The notes under the pieces are model-generated. The model was not told the DNA's origin and did not search any database. It saw only the letters and a program-made list of their open reading frames with translations. A stretch of 8,473 nucleotides of DNA, taken from assembly GCA_020440405.1 (NCBI GenBank), contig JAGROF010000080.1, forward strand, positions 1-8,473. Reading direction: 5' to 3'. Shown here one piece after another: positions 1 through 7,269 of the stretch. The position numbers and the translations under genes were made by a program. Source of the DNA: Chlamydiia bacterium. GTDB taxonomy: Bacteria > Chlamydiota > Chlamydiia > Chlamydiales > Simkaniaceae. Each line of letters opens with the position of its first letter. The first letter of the stretch is position 1.

Positions 1-589
1 TCAGGGTCTCAACAATGGATGTGAGCTTGGCTTCGATTTTTTCCGATGTAATGCGGCGGAGATCAAAACGTTGGCAGCGGCTCAGGATGGTGGGAAGGAT
101 TTTATGGGGTTCTGTGGTTGCAAAAAAGAACACGACATGAGCAGGAGGCTCCTCAAGCGTTTTTAAGAGGGCATTAAAGGCCTCTTTCGTGAGCATATGA
201 ACTTCATCAATGATGTAAATTTTTGTGCGGCCGTTTGAAGCAGCATAGCCAACGGTTTCATTGAGGTTGCGGATGTCGTCAATGCCGCGATTGGACGCCC
301 CATCGATTTCTAAGACGTCTAGGGAGTGGCCTTTGGTGATTTCTTGGCAGGAGCGGCAGCTGTTGCAAGGCTCCCCATCTTCTGTAAGAGCATCGCAATT
401 CAGGGCTTTGGCAAAAAGGCGCGCCAGGGTCGTTTTTCCTGTGCCCCGATTGCCGCAGAACAGATAAGCGTGTCCCACTTTTCCGAGACGGATTGCATTT
501 TTAATCGTTTGAACGATGGCATCTTGTTCAAAAACTTCAGAAAATTTTTTAGGGCGAAACGTTTTTGCAATGACTTGATATGCTGACAT
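1..589 (-). CDS. dnaX: DNA polymerase III subunit gamma/tau, N-terminal part (cut by left window edge)
   Basis: This is the AAA+ ATPase subunit of the clamp loader, which opens the beta clamp and places it on primed DNA at the replication fork. The window shows the first 196 codons; the 3' end lies outside. Visible motifs, numbered from the ATG at 589: Walker A GNRGTGKT at about 46-53; a zinc-binding cysteine set C65, C75, C78 and C81, typical of DnaX; the SNRGIDDIR segment near 99-107; Walker B IIDEVHML near 126-133; sensor 1 around FFATTEP at 155-161; and the SRC arginine-finger motif at 170-172. The start is supported by family alignment ([16 protein letters not shown] is a normal DnaX beginning) and by a GAGG element about 9 bases upstream. 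The gene diverges from the 7TM-HD gene. Any tau-specific C-terminus or internal frameshift site would be outside the window. The family assignment is very secure; gamma versus tau form cannot be judged here. Confidence 0.96.
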   Translation of the reverse strand, partial: MSAYQVIAKTFRPKKFSEVFEQDAIVQTIKNAIRLGKVGHAYLFCGNRGTGKTTLARLFAKALNCDALTEDGEPCNSCRSCQEITKGHSLDVLEIDGASNRGIDDIRNLNETVGYAASNGRTKIYIIDEVHMLTKEAFNALLKTLEEPPAHVVFFFATTEPHKILPTILSRCQRFDLRRITSEKIEAKLTSIVETL

Positions 590-663
590 TGTGTATCCTC
601 GTTGTTGTAATTGTGCGGCTCTGGTGGATAAAATGCAAGTATGCTAGATTGAGATTAGGACTT
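590..663. promoter_or_regulatory. Divergent promoter region between dnaX and the 7TM-HD gene
   Basis: These 74 bases separate the two start codons and must hold the 5' signals of both genes, unless promoters lie inside the coding sequences. On the plus strand a possible sigma70-type pair is TTGTAA at 605-610 and TAAAAT at 629-634 with an 18-base spacer; both boxes are imperfect. On the minus strand only weak matches were found. The minus-strand ribosome-binding site for dnaX is GAGG close to 598-601. The plus-strand gene has AGGA at 657-660, only three bases before its ATG, which is a tight spacing. No operator-like inverted repeat was evident by eye. Confidence 0.35.
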
Positions 664-2778
664 ATGGCCGAGGAATCAAAGGAAAAACCTAAGTGGCAAC
701 GCCACTTGAAAGAGGGTAATTTAGGAAAGCGCCTCCTAATTGGAGCTGTGGTTCTCCTATGTTTAGCCGTATTCATACACTTCAAAGAAGTGCGTGTGAA
801 TATGCTAGAACTCGATACCAACGCCAAAGATTACATCGTTGCACAAGTTGACTTTGAATTTCCCGATGATGAAGGAACGGTGATTCTTAGGCAGCAGTCG
901 TCGAAGGATATTGGGTCAATCTATCGACTTGATATCAAGGCGATTGAAAAGCAGCGGTATCAGTTCGAAAACTTTTTAATTCATGATCAGCGGTGGCGGT
1001 CTTTATTTCCTAAAGCGACCTTTGAAGAGCTATATCAGGGAGCGGACGAGGTAAAAAATACGCTGCAAGCCCTCCGGTTTACCGATACACGGACCCTGTC
1101 ACGCCTGGAGTCTCTCCGTCTCCTTCCCCCGGATTACTATCCCCTTCCCTCCTCTTTCGATGGCCAGTCAGCGACATTTCCCGAAGGATTTTGGGAGGAA
1201 ATGCAAAAAAGGCTTGTTAAAGATAAGAAGCACGCCCCGGAGATCACGTATGTTTTGAGCTACTTTCAAGATGTCAATTGGCCTCTCGATAAAGACACCT
1301 CTGCCCAACGGACACTCCGCCACCTTGTGGAAACAACGGTTCCCGAGCGTCTCACTCAAATCAGAGCAGGGGATCTGATTGTTGATAAAGGGGAAAAAGT
1401 GTCTCAGCGCCATGTGGCCAAGCTGCAAGCGATGAAAAAAGCTTTAGCAGATAATCAGAAGATCTGGGCCCCTCTTCCTCTCATCAGTAGCTTACTCTTT
1501 GCGGCATTTGTTGTCCTTGTGGCGGGGTACTATTTCCGGCACAGCCAAAAAGAGCTTGTGACCAATATCCATAAGCTTTTTCTCTATGCGACGATTATTA
1601 TTTTGACCCTACTTGTGTCTAAAGTGACGGAGTTTTTCCTGTTGCGCGATATGAGTGGACTCTTAGAGGTGGTGCGCTACCCTCTCTTTGTTCCCTTCGC
1701 AGCGATTTTGATCTGCGTTTTGTTAAATGTAGAGATTGCTATTTTTTCCACCTGCTTTTTAGCGGTGGTTCTAGGGCTTTCTTTGGCTGTAGATCACACC
1801 CGTTTCATTGCGATTAACCTCCTAGCAGGAGTGATTGCCATTCAGGCATCACGCAATTTGAGGAAACGGAAAGAGGTTTTTGTTGTGTGTGGGAAGGTGT
1901 GGCTTTGTTGTATTCCCCTTTTCTTCATTTATAACTTTGCGCAAAACACCTTTTGGAGCATCTATATCATCTCCGATCTTGTCAGCACTTTTTCCTTTCT
2001 GATTTTGACATCGATTTTGGTTGTGGGACTCTTGCCAATTTTAGAGTCGATTTTCCATGTCATGACTGATATTACTTTGATGGAATACATGGACCCCAAC
2101 AATGATCTTCTCCGTCGACTGAGTGTAGAAGCGCCAGGAACCTATCAACACTGTTTAGTTGTGGGAAGTATTTCTGAAGCAGCTGCACAAGCAATCGGAG
2201 CCAACGGACTCTTTTGTCGTGTGTCCACCTTGTATCACGATATTGGAAAACTGTTTAATCCCCATTACTTTACAGAAAATCAGATGGGGGGCTTTAACAT
2301 TCACCAGCTGCTGACACCTCAAGAGTCAGCACAGGTCATCATTGCCCATGTCGTCGAGGGAGAGGCTTTGGGAAGGAAACATGGGCTCCCTCAATCCTTT
2401 ATCGATGTGATCCGGGAGCACCATGGCAATACCTTGGTCTATTACTTCTACTGCAAGCAAGTAGAGCAGGCTGGGGGAGATACCGAAGCTGTGGATGAGA
2501 CGCAATTCCGCTATCCCGGGCCTAAGCCGCGCACGAAAGAATCTGCCATTATTATGATGGCCGATACCGTCGAAGCGGCCTCTCGCTCCCTTGAAGAGGT
2601 CAATGAAGAGACCATCTCGGAGCTCGTCAACCGCCTGATCGGCGAAAAGCTCGAAGATGGGCAGTTTGATGAGTGCCAGCTCACTTTTGAGGAGTTTCAA
2701 ACTGTTAAACATACGATAATCAAGACTTTAGCAGTTGCTCGTCATCTACGCATCCGCTACCCAGCAAGACAAGCATGA
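664..2778 (+). CDS. pgpH: 7TM-HD membrane phosphodiesterase, PgpH/YqfF family (probable c-di-AMP hydrolase)
   Basis: Membrane protein of 704 residues, close to the usual 700-720 for this family, expected to hydrolyse cyclic di-AMP on the cytoplasmic side. Order of parts: a first membrane helix near residues 22-41; a long extracytoplasmic 7TMR-HDED region at about 42-266; a bundle of hydrophobic helices from about 270 to 465; then a cytoplasmic HD domain from about 490 to 700. The metal ligands expected of the family are all visible: H496 (in GTYQHCLVV), H525 and D526 (in LYHDIGKL), H562 (in IIAHVV), H586 and H587 (in REHHGN), and D634 (in MMADTVEAA). The family's LYHDIGK and PHYFTENQ motifs are intact, so it should be catalytically competent. 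I chose the ATG at 664 rather than the in-frame ATG at 580: the earlier one would overlap the dnaX start codon and add a second hydrophobic stretch unlike the family. Substrate is inferred from family; the fold and active site are seen. Confidence 0.92.
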   Translation: MAEESKEKPKWQRHLKEGNLGKRLLIGAVVLLCLAVFIHFKEVRVNMLELDTNAKDYIVAQVDFEFPDDEGTVILRQQSSKDIGSIYRLDIKAIEKQRYQFENFLIHDQRWRSLFPKATFEELYQGADEVKNTLQALRFTDTRTLSRLESLRLLPPDYYPLPSSFDGQSATFPEGFWEEMQKRLVKDKKHAPEITYVLSYFQDVNWPLDKDTSAQRTLRHLVETTVPERLTQIRAGDLIVDKGEKVSQRHVAKLQAMKKALADNQKIWAPLPLISSLLFAAFVVLVAGYYFRHSQKELVTNIHKLFLYATIIILTLLVSKVTEFFLLRDMSGLLEVVRYPLFVPFAAILICVLLNVEIAIFSTCFLAVVLGLSLAVDHTRFIAINLLAGVIAIQASRNLRKRKEVFVVCGKVWLCCIPLFFIYNFAQNTFWSIYIISDLVSTFSFLILTSILVVGLLPILESIFHVMTDITLMEYMDPNNDLLRRLSVEAPGTYQHCLVVGSISEAAAQAIGANGLFCRVSTLYHDIGKLFNPHYFTENQMGGFNIHQLLTPQESAQVIIAHVVEGEALGRKHGLPQSFIDVIREHHGNTLVYYFYCKQVEQAGGDTEAVDETQFRYPGPKPRTKESAIIMMADTVEAASRSLEEVNEETISELVNRLIGEKLEDGQFDECQLTFEEFQTVKHTIIKTLAVARHLRIRYPARQA

Positions 2779-2813
2779 TAAAATCAATAACTTATGGTTT
2801 AATTATCTATTAA

Positions 2814-2842
2814 TTTAGTTTTATTTCTGTTTGTGTTATAAT
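2814..2842 (+). promoter_or_regulatory. Sigma70-type promoter with extended -10 for the two-gene unit
   Basis: A perfect -10 box TATAAT lies at 2837-2842, preceded by TG one base upstream (2834-2835), which makes an extended -10. At 17 bases upstream is TTTAGT (2814-2819), a weak -35 matching three of six consensus bases. The surrounding gap 2779-2887 is markedly AT-rich compared with its neighbours. Transcription would begin near 2849 and leave a leader of about 40 bases before the ATG at 2888. This suggests the pair is transcribed separately from the upstream phosphodiesterase gene, although no clear terminator for that gene was found in the gap. Confidence 0.65.
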
Positions 2843-2887
2843 AGTACGGTAAACAGAATAATAAAAGGATTAAAAAAGAGGTAATTA

Positions 2888-3610
2888 ATGGAAACAGATA
2901 CATTACAAGTCTCTGGAGGCCAAAACTATGGGGCTATCCCCTGGGTCTCTCGTGAGGAATCAACAAGCTGGGGCCAATGGTTTTCAGATCTAGGAGATCG
3001 GATCAGCCAGACAGTTTCTGCCATTTTTTCTTGGCTAGGCGAATTGTTTAGCTGCTGCTGCGGAGATTCTGCAGTAGAGGATAGGGATGAAGACAATTCC
3101 TTTGCGTCGCGTGTCACTGTCCCACTAATAATAAGAGAGGACACGGATGAAAAAACAGATGTCATTGATAGTGGAGAAGAAGTGCCCAGACTTTCAAATC
3201 CTACGGAGGTTGCTAATGCAGCATTAGGACAACTTGAAGAAGTAGAAGTAAGAGAACCTAAAAGACATTGGGGAGCTTCGCAGCCCAAGGTGGAACCTAA
3301 AAGAGAAAAGCCTGTGAGCTTTCCGACTGAAAGAGCGCATATCGCGAGGATGGAAAGACAAATCGCAAAACTAGAAAAACGTTTGGCAGAGATTGATCAA
3401 GAGCTTGAGGCTGTTGGCTTGCCATTATCGATGTATCAGATCAGTAAGCTTCTTGGGGAAAAAGATCCAATGGAGGAATTAGCAACAGCTGTAAATATTC
3501 GTCCACAGAGAGCTAACCTGGAGTCTGAGAAAAGCAATGTTCAAAGAGAGCTAGATGGTGTACGCAAAGACCTTGTGTCATTTAAAAACCACCTTCCCAA
3601 AATTTTATAA
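2888..3610 (+). CDS. Unrecognised 240-residue protein with membrane-proximal CCC cluster and coiled coil
   Basis: I do not recognise a family. The start is supported by GAGG at 2878-2881, six bases before the ATG, and by the promoter upstream. Visible parts: a short polar N-terminus; an amphipathic to hydrophobic helix at about 28-55 ending in WLGELFS; three consecutive cysteines at 56-58; an acidic linker; the motif RVTVP at 75-79; a low-complexity Glu/Lys/Pro-rich region at about 83-146 containing EPKR twice (123-126 and 136-139); a strongly charged predicted coiled coil at about 148-176; and a second helical segment at about 207-233. There is no cleavable signal peptide and no classic bilobed hydrophobic domain of chlamydial Inc proteins. 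The next gene follows after 15 bases and repeats the N-terminal plan, so the two look like diverged paralogues in one transcript. A role as a membrane-attached or secreted host-facing protein is possible but only inferred. Confidence 0.8.
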   Translation: METDTLQVSGGQNYGAIPWVSREESTSWGQWFSDLGDRISQTVSAIFSWLGELFSCCCGDSAVEDRDEDNSFASRVTVPLIIREDTDEKTDVIDSGEEVPRLSNPTEVANAALGQLEEVEVREPKRHWGASQPKVEPKREKPVSFPTERAHIARMERQIAKLEKRLAEIDQELEAVGLPLSMYQISKLLGEKDPMEELATAVNIRPQRANLESEKSNVQRELDGVRKDLVSFKNHLPKIL

Positions 3611-3625
3611 GACTTGAGGTAAAAA

Positions 3626-4498
3626 ATGTCAACAAGGGTTTATGGAGGAGGAATGTTTGTCCCTCCTGTGGTTATCAGTGATGGGAAATACGTTCCCCTA
3701 AAGAGTCCTCTTGAGGCGATTGTGGAAATCGCCATCGATTTCTTCAAGTGGGTAGGAAATTTGTTTAGTGGGTGTTTTTCCAATTCTACAGAGAATGAAC
3801 GCCGCCCCTTTGCTCATGAAGATATGCATGTTGCGCAGCGGGTGACAGTTCCTCAAGCAGAAGTTGGAATCGATCAGTTTGATAGGTCGATTCTTAAGCC
3901 TCGGACGATTCAATATCAAGTCGGCACGGCAGAAGAGCCAAAACGAGAACACTTTTCACAAAACCCCCTGATTGGAGAGAAAATCACAACCACCTCCCAA
4001 CTTCATGAAGTCGGAAAAACGGGCATTCGTGTTCAACGAGAGGTAGTAGGCATTTTACAAACAGGATTTGCACGGTATGATGTGGTTGGCTCCGATGGAA
4101 AGCCCTTTAAATTTGATAGAGATCCTCAAGCATCGATTCAGTTGATTGCCAATTGGGCAGGTGTTTCTCCTGCAGAAGCTTTTGATGGCTTGACCTCTTC
4201 GAATCCTGTCTCAGTGTTTCAGATTTTGATCCAGCAACACTTTGATCCCACCACTCAAAAAGAATTTGAGGACTGCCTTGCAGCAGGATTCATTGAAGGA
4301 GAACCAGTTCGAAGAGGAAAATTGACTTTGCTTCCAAGTCAAGGTGATGGTGCTTTAAGGTATCGGATTGAAACAGATCATAATCTAATGGGAATCACTG
4401 GAGAACCCGGGAAAAGCTACCGCGTGACTCAGGAGGTGACAATCCGTCCGGGAGAACCTTGTCAAGTTACGGTGGAGCGCTCCGCGCAGGCTAAGTAG
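3626..4498 (+). CDS. Unrecognised 290-residue protein, paralogous N-terminus to the preceding gene
   Basis: I do not recognise a family. GAGGT at 3616-3620, five bases before the ATG, supports this start. The N-terminus has a hydrophobic helix at about 28-48 ending in FFKWVGNLFS, a cysteine at 50, then RVTVP at 72-76 and EPKR at 104-107, in the same order as in the gene before it. From about residue 115 it differs: instead of a coiled coil there is a mixed region that looks globular, with a helical part (about 140-215, including IQLIANWAGVSPAEAF) and a strand-rich end (about 225-286, including SYRVTQEVTIRPG). No catalytic signature was seen. Its last 8 bases overlap the end of the convergent phosphoglucomutase gene, and its terminator lies inside that gene. 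The shared front with differing backs suggests a common targeting or anchoring module carrying different functional domains; that is inference. Confidence 0.8.
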   Translation: MSTRVYGGGMFVPPVVISDGKYVPLKSPLEAIVEIAIDFFKWVGNLFSGCFSNSTENERRPFAHEDMHVAQRVTVPQAEVGIDQFDRSILKPRTIQYQVGTAEEPKREHFSQNPLIGEKITTTSQLHEVGKTGIRVQREVVGILQTGFARYDVVGSDGKPFKFDRDPQASIQLIANWAGVSPAEAFDGLTSSNPVSVFQILIQQHFDPTTQKEFEDCLAAGFIEGEPVRRGKLTLLPSQGDGALRYRIETDHNLMGITGEPGKSYRVTQEVTIRPGEPCQVTVERSAQAK

Positions 4499-6155
4499 CA
4501 GTTAGCAGCGTTTTAAGAGATTGAAGAGAAGCCTCGAGCTTCTCTTTTTTTTGGTGTCTTGCCAGGCCGTAGATTTTGATTTTGGGCTCGGTTCCGGAGG
4601 GGCGGATGACGAACTTACTGTGATCATCCACGCGGAACAGGAGAACATTTGACTTGGGAAGCGGAGTATTTCCTGCGGCATAATCGATGACGTCGATGAC
4701 TTTTTGCCCATTAATTTCCTGGGGAGGAGAGCGGCGGAGCTGCTCCATCACATGTTTCATGGTATCCATTCCTTCTTTGCCCCCTCCAAAAGGAAGGGAA
4801 AGCTGCTGTTCAAGGAAGGGGCCATATTTTTCATAGAGCTCGTGGAGGAGGTCGATGAGTGTTTTCACCTCTTTTTTCAGTTGCAGGGCCATTTCGGCAA
4901 TCAGGCAAGCGGCACTTGTGGCATCTTTATCCCGCGCATGGGTTCCATAGAGGAAGCCGAGTGATTCTTCAGCTCCGAAGAGAAAGGTATGCGCGTGGCT
5001 TTGTTCCCATTCGTGGATTTTTTCTCCAATATATTTAAAGCCGGTAAGGACTTCAAAGGGGGTGACATTGAAGGATTCCGCAATGAGACGGAAAAGCTCT
5101 GTCGTGACAATGGTGGTCACAGCCGCACTGTTTTCAGGGAGGGATTGAGTGACACATAAATAGTAGAGGCAAAGGGAAGCGATTTGGTTCCCATTGAGGA
5201 TCACGCCTTCCTCTTTGTGGCGGACAACCACTCCCATCCGATCTGCATCGGGGTCTGTAGCAAGAAAGATGTCTCCTTTTTCTTTGAGGAGCTGATCGAT
5301 GCCAAGTTGTAGCGTTTCTTTTTGTTCAGGGTTCGGAGAATGGGCGGCGGGAAAACTCCCGTTCGGCTCTTTTTGCGCGTCTACGTATGAAAGGGTTGTA
5401 AAGCCCCAGCGCTTTAATGCTTCAGGAAGTGTTGTGATTCCGCACCCATGGAGGGGGGAGTAGAGGATTTTAAGTTTTTTCCCCTCTTTTTGGTTGAGTT
5501 CTTCATGGTTTTGAAGGGGCATTAGAGCGTCGAAGTAGGCGTTGTCATCCTCTTCTCCCACAAGATGAATCAGAGGGTCCTTGAGGGGAGCAAGCTGCAC
5601 GTCACTTGGATGGGAGATTTTTTTCACTTCGGCCATGATTCCGGTGTCGTGGGGAGGAACAACTTGTGCTCCATCGCTCCAATAGACTTTATAGCCGTTG
5701 TATTCAGGAGGATTATGCGAGGCAGTAATCATCACAGCGGCGGTGCACTGGTGGTGTCGACACCCAAAGGACACAAAAGGGGTGGGGCGGAGCTCTTTTG
5801 TCAAAAAGGCTTCAATCTGGTTTCCGGCAAGGACGCGAGCGGTTTCCTCGGCGAATTCTCGAGAGTGGTGGCGGGAGTCGTATCCGATAAAGACTTTGGG
5901 ATGGGAGATATTTTGGCTAAAGATATAGTTGGCTAGCCCTTGCGTGGCAAAGCGAATGGTGTACTTATTGAGTCGATTGGTTCCGGGGCCCATGAGGCTC
6001 CGCATCCCTCCCGTTCCAAAGGAGACGGTGGTGTAGAAGGCATCGATGACTGCAGCGGGATCTCCGTCTAAGAGCTTTTGCACCGCTTGCTGCGTCTCTT
6101 GATCGTAAGGCGCAGTGAGCCACTCCTCAGCTTTTTTCCGAATCGCATCGTCCAT
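4491..6155 (-). CDS. Phosphoglucomutase/phosphomannomutase family protein (PGM2/PgcA-type)
   Basis: Cytoplasmic alpha-D-phosphohexomutase of 554 residues that should interconvert sugar 1- and 6-phosphates, most likely glucose, through a phosphoserine. Family signatures are complete: FGTGGMR at 46-52; the catalytic loop TASHNPPEYNGYK at 144-156 with Ser146; the magnesium loop DPDADR at 301-306; the sugar-binding loop GAEES at 394-398; and the phosphate-binding RPSGTEPKIKIYG at 518-530. The TASHNPPEYNGYK form and the length point to the long PGM2/PgcA-like branch rather than GlmM or ManB; chlamydial members are usually annotated mrsA or pgm. Glucose-1-phosphate would feed glycogen or envelope sugar synthesis. 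The ATG at 6155 is 27 bases after the stop of the PotD-like gene, with only a weak ribosome-binding site (AAGA), so it is probably the last gene of that transcript. No terminator for it was found. Exact substrate preference, including possible phosphopentomutase activity, cannot be read from sequence. Confidence 0.94.
   Translation of the reverse strand: MDDAIRKKAEEWLTAPYDQETQQAVQKLLDGDPAAVIDAFYTTVSFGTGGMRSLMGPGTNRLNKYTIRFATQGLANYIFSQNISHPKVFIGYDSRHHSREFAEETARVLAGNQIEAFLTKELRPTPFVSFGCRHHQCTAAVMITASHNPPEYNGYKVYWSDGAQVVPPHDTGIMAEVKKISHPSDVQLAPLKDPLIHLVGEEDDNAYFDALMPLQNHEELNQKEGKKLKILYSPLHGCGITTLPEALKRWGFTTLSYVDAQKEPNGSFPAAHSPNPEQKETLQLGIDQLLKEKGDIFLATDPDADRMGVVVRHKEEGVILNGNQIASLCLYYLCVTQSLPENSAAVTTIVTTELFRLIAESFNVTPFEVLTGFKYIGEKIHEWEQSHAHTFLFGAEESLGFLYGTHARDKDATSAACLIAEMALQLKKEVKTLIDLLHELYEKYGPFLEQQLSLPFGGGKEGMDTMKHVMEQLRRSPPQEINGQKVIDVIDYAAGNTPLPKSNVLLFRVDDHSKFVIRPSGTEPKIKIYGLARHQKKEKLEASLQSLKTLLTAT
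4524..4552 (+). terminator. Intrinsic terminator of the two-gene unit, embedded in the convergent gene
   Basis: A perfect stem of AGAGAAGC (4525-4532) and GCTTCTCT (4538-4545) with a five-base loop CTCGA is followed by an unbroken T-run to 4552. An extra A-T pair (4524 with 4546) lengthens the stem to nine. The T-run lies on the plus strand only, so it should end transcripts coming from 3626-4498, whose stop codon is 26 bases upstream. The same bases encode about residues 535-544 of the minus-strand phosphoglucomutase. Confidence 0.88.
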
Positions 6156-6182
6156 GTCTTAAGTGTATCACAATGGTAATAT

Positions 6183-7262
6183 TTAATCAGTTTTGAGTTT
6201 GATCCAGAGAGTGCGTGCTTCGGTTTCTGAAAGAAGATCGCGGGTGTAGTAGAAATTTCCTTCGTAATTTTCGAGAGCTTCTAGGGTTTTTAGGTAGACA
6301 GGAAGGTCTGTGATAAGAGGACGTACGTCTGTCGTTGCAGGAAAGTTGGAATAGGATTTAGCTTCTTCAGCAAATACTTCGGGTCGGTAGAGGTAGTTTA
6401 AGAAAGCATAGGCGAGGTCTTCGTTTTCTGAAGCTTTGGGAATGCAAAAGTTTTCAATCGAAAGAAAGGTATAGTTTTCAGGAATCACAAAATCGATGTG
6501 GTCATAATTTTTTGTTGCGCGTAGCACATAGGAAGTGGGGATCACCGCCATGGAACAGTTTTTGGTGATGAGTAGGTAATCTCCCCGCACCCCTGCATAA
6601 GCTTCCACTAAGGGTTTTTGTTCTTTTAGGGCCATATGGATTTGGGTGATTTCTTTGGCTCCCAGGTCTGTGTGATCTCCAAAAAGGTGGCGTGCCGTAC
6701 AGTCAATGGCTTCGATGGGATCATTGATCATCGAGATTTTTGTATTGGGGTGGGTAGGATGAAAAACTTCTTTCCAGGTAGGTGAAAAAGAAAGGGTGTC
6801 GTATTGCTCAGTGTTGATGCCAAACCCTAGGGCTTCCCAAATGTAGGGAACAGAGTAGGTATTTTCGGGGTCGAAAGGTTGGTGGATTAGGCGGGGATTA
6901 AGGTTTTTTGTAAAATGAAGCTGCGCCAGATCAATCGGTTTTAAGAGCTCTTCTTCAATGAGCTTTTTCACCATGTAGTCAGAAGGGATAATCAGGTCAT
7001 AGCCTTTTCCTTCTGTTGCCTTCAGCTTTACCAAAAGCTCTTCGTTGCTGGTGTAATAATGGCGCTTAATTTTGACTCCTGATTCTTTCTCAAACCCTTC
7101 GATTGTTTCCGGACTGAGGATTTCAGGCCAACTGAATAGATGGAGTGTAGGGGTGTCGTTTTTAAAAGAGCGGAATGCATGAGGGAGAGTAAGAAGAGTA
7201 AAAAAGACTCCGATCCAAAGAGAAACAATGATCAAACGGATGAAAAGTTTACCTAGTCGCAT
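6183..7262 (-). CDS. PotD-like extracytoplasmic substrate-binding protein (spermidine/putrescine family)
   Basis: Periplasmic binding component of a polyamine-type ABC importer, 359 residues. A basic N-terminus (R2, K5, R9) and hydrophobic stretch at about 8-28 form a signal peptide or anchor; there is no lipobox cysteine. Family features: LFSWPEILSPETIEGFEKESGVKI region at 42-65 (written in parts: LFSW at 42-45, ESGVKI at 60-65), YDLIIPSDYMV at 88-98, PFDPENTYSVPYIW at 129-142, and the acidic pair D181/E184 in NDPIEA, which aligns with polyamine-contacting Asp168/Glu171 of E. coli PotD. By eye alignment, the two tryptophans that box the ligand in E. coli PotD (229 and 255) fall on Pro242 and Ser268, and Asp257 on Glu270, so the ligand may differ. 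The start lies 7 bases after the upstream stop and its weak GAGAT ribosome site overlaps that stop, suggesting translational coupling. No permease or ATPase genes are in the window. Confidence 0.88.
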   Translation of the reverse strand: MRLGKLFIRLIIVSLWIGVFFTLLTLPHAFRSFKNDTPTLHLFSWPEILSPETIEGFEKESGVKIKRHYYTSNEELLVKLKATEGKGYDLIIPSDYMVKKLIEEELLKPIDLAQLHFTKNLNPRLIHQPFDPENTYSVPYIWEALGFGINTEQYDTLSFSPTWKEVFHPTHPNTKISMINDPIEAIDCTARHLFGDHTDLGAKEITQIHMALKEQKPLVEAYAGVRGDYLLITKNCSMAVIPTSYVLRATKNYDHIDFVIPENYTFLSIENFCIPKASENEDLAYAFLNYLYRPEVFAEEAKSYSNFPATTDVRPLITDLPVYLKTLEALENYEGNFYYTRDLLSETEARTLWIKLKTD

Positions 7263-7269
7263 CGCAATC

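Noticed and set aside
2326..2712. Minus-strand open frame of 128 codons inside the HD domain of the 7TM-HD gene
   Set aside because: It is a shadow of the conserved HD-domain coding sequence and has no independent support.
2802..2818. AT-only inverted repeat AATTA/TAATT after the 7TM-HD gene, considered as its terminator
   Set aside because: The stem is five A-T pairs only and is followed by an interrupted T stretch; it is too weak to call in such an AT-rich gap.
2926..3288. Minus-strand open frame of 120 codons opposite the first unrecognised protein, considered as the true gene
   Set aside because: The plus-strand frame has a promoter, a good ribosome-binding site and a paralogue next door; the minus frame is serine-rich low complexity without a start signal.
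4474..4483. Ten-base palindrome GGAGCGCTCC near the end of the 290-residue protein, considered as a terminator for the minus-strand genes
   Set aside because: There is no loop and no T-run following it on the minus strand; it lies in coding sequence and is likely chance.
2888..4498. The two unrecognised genes as a toxin-antitoxin pair or classic Inc proteins
   Set aside because: Sizes, the shared N-terminal module and the lack of any DNA-binding or toxin motif do not fit toxin-antitoxin; the bilobed hydrophobic domain that defines Inc proteins is absent.
5565..5936. Plus-strand open frame of 123 codons inside the phosphoglucomutase gene
   Set aside because: It lies opposite the catalytic-serine region of the mutase; its open frame is explained by codon bias of the real gene.
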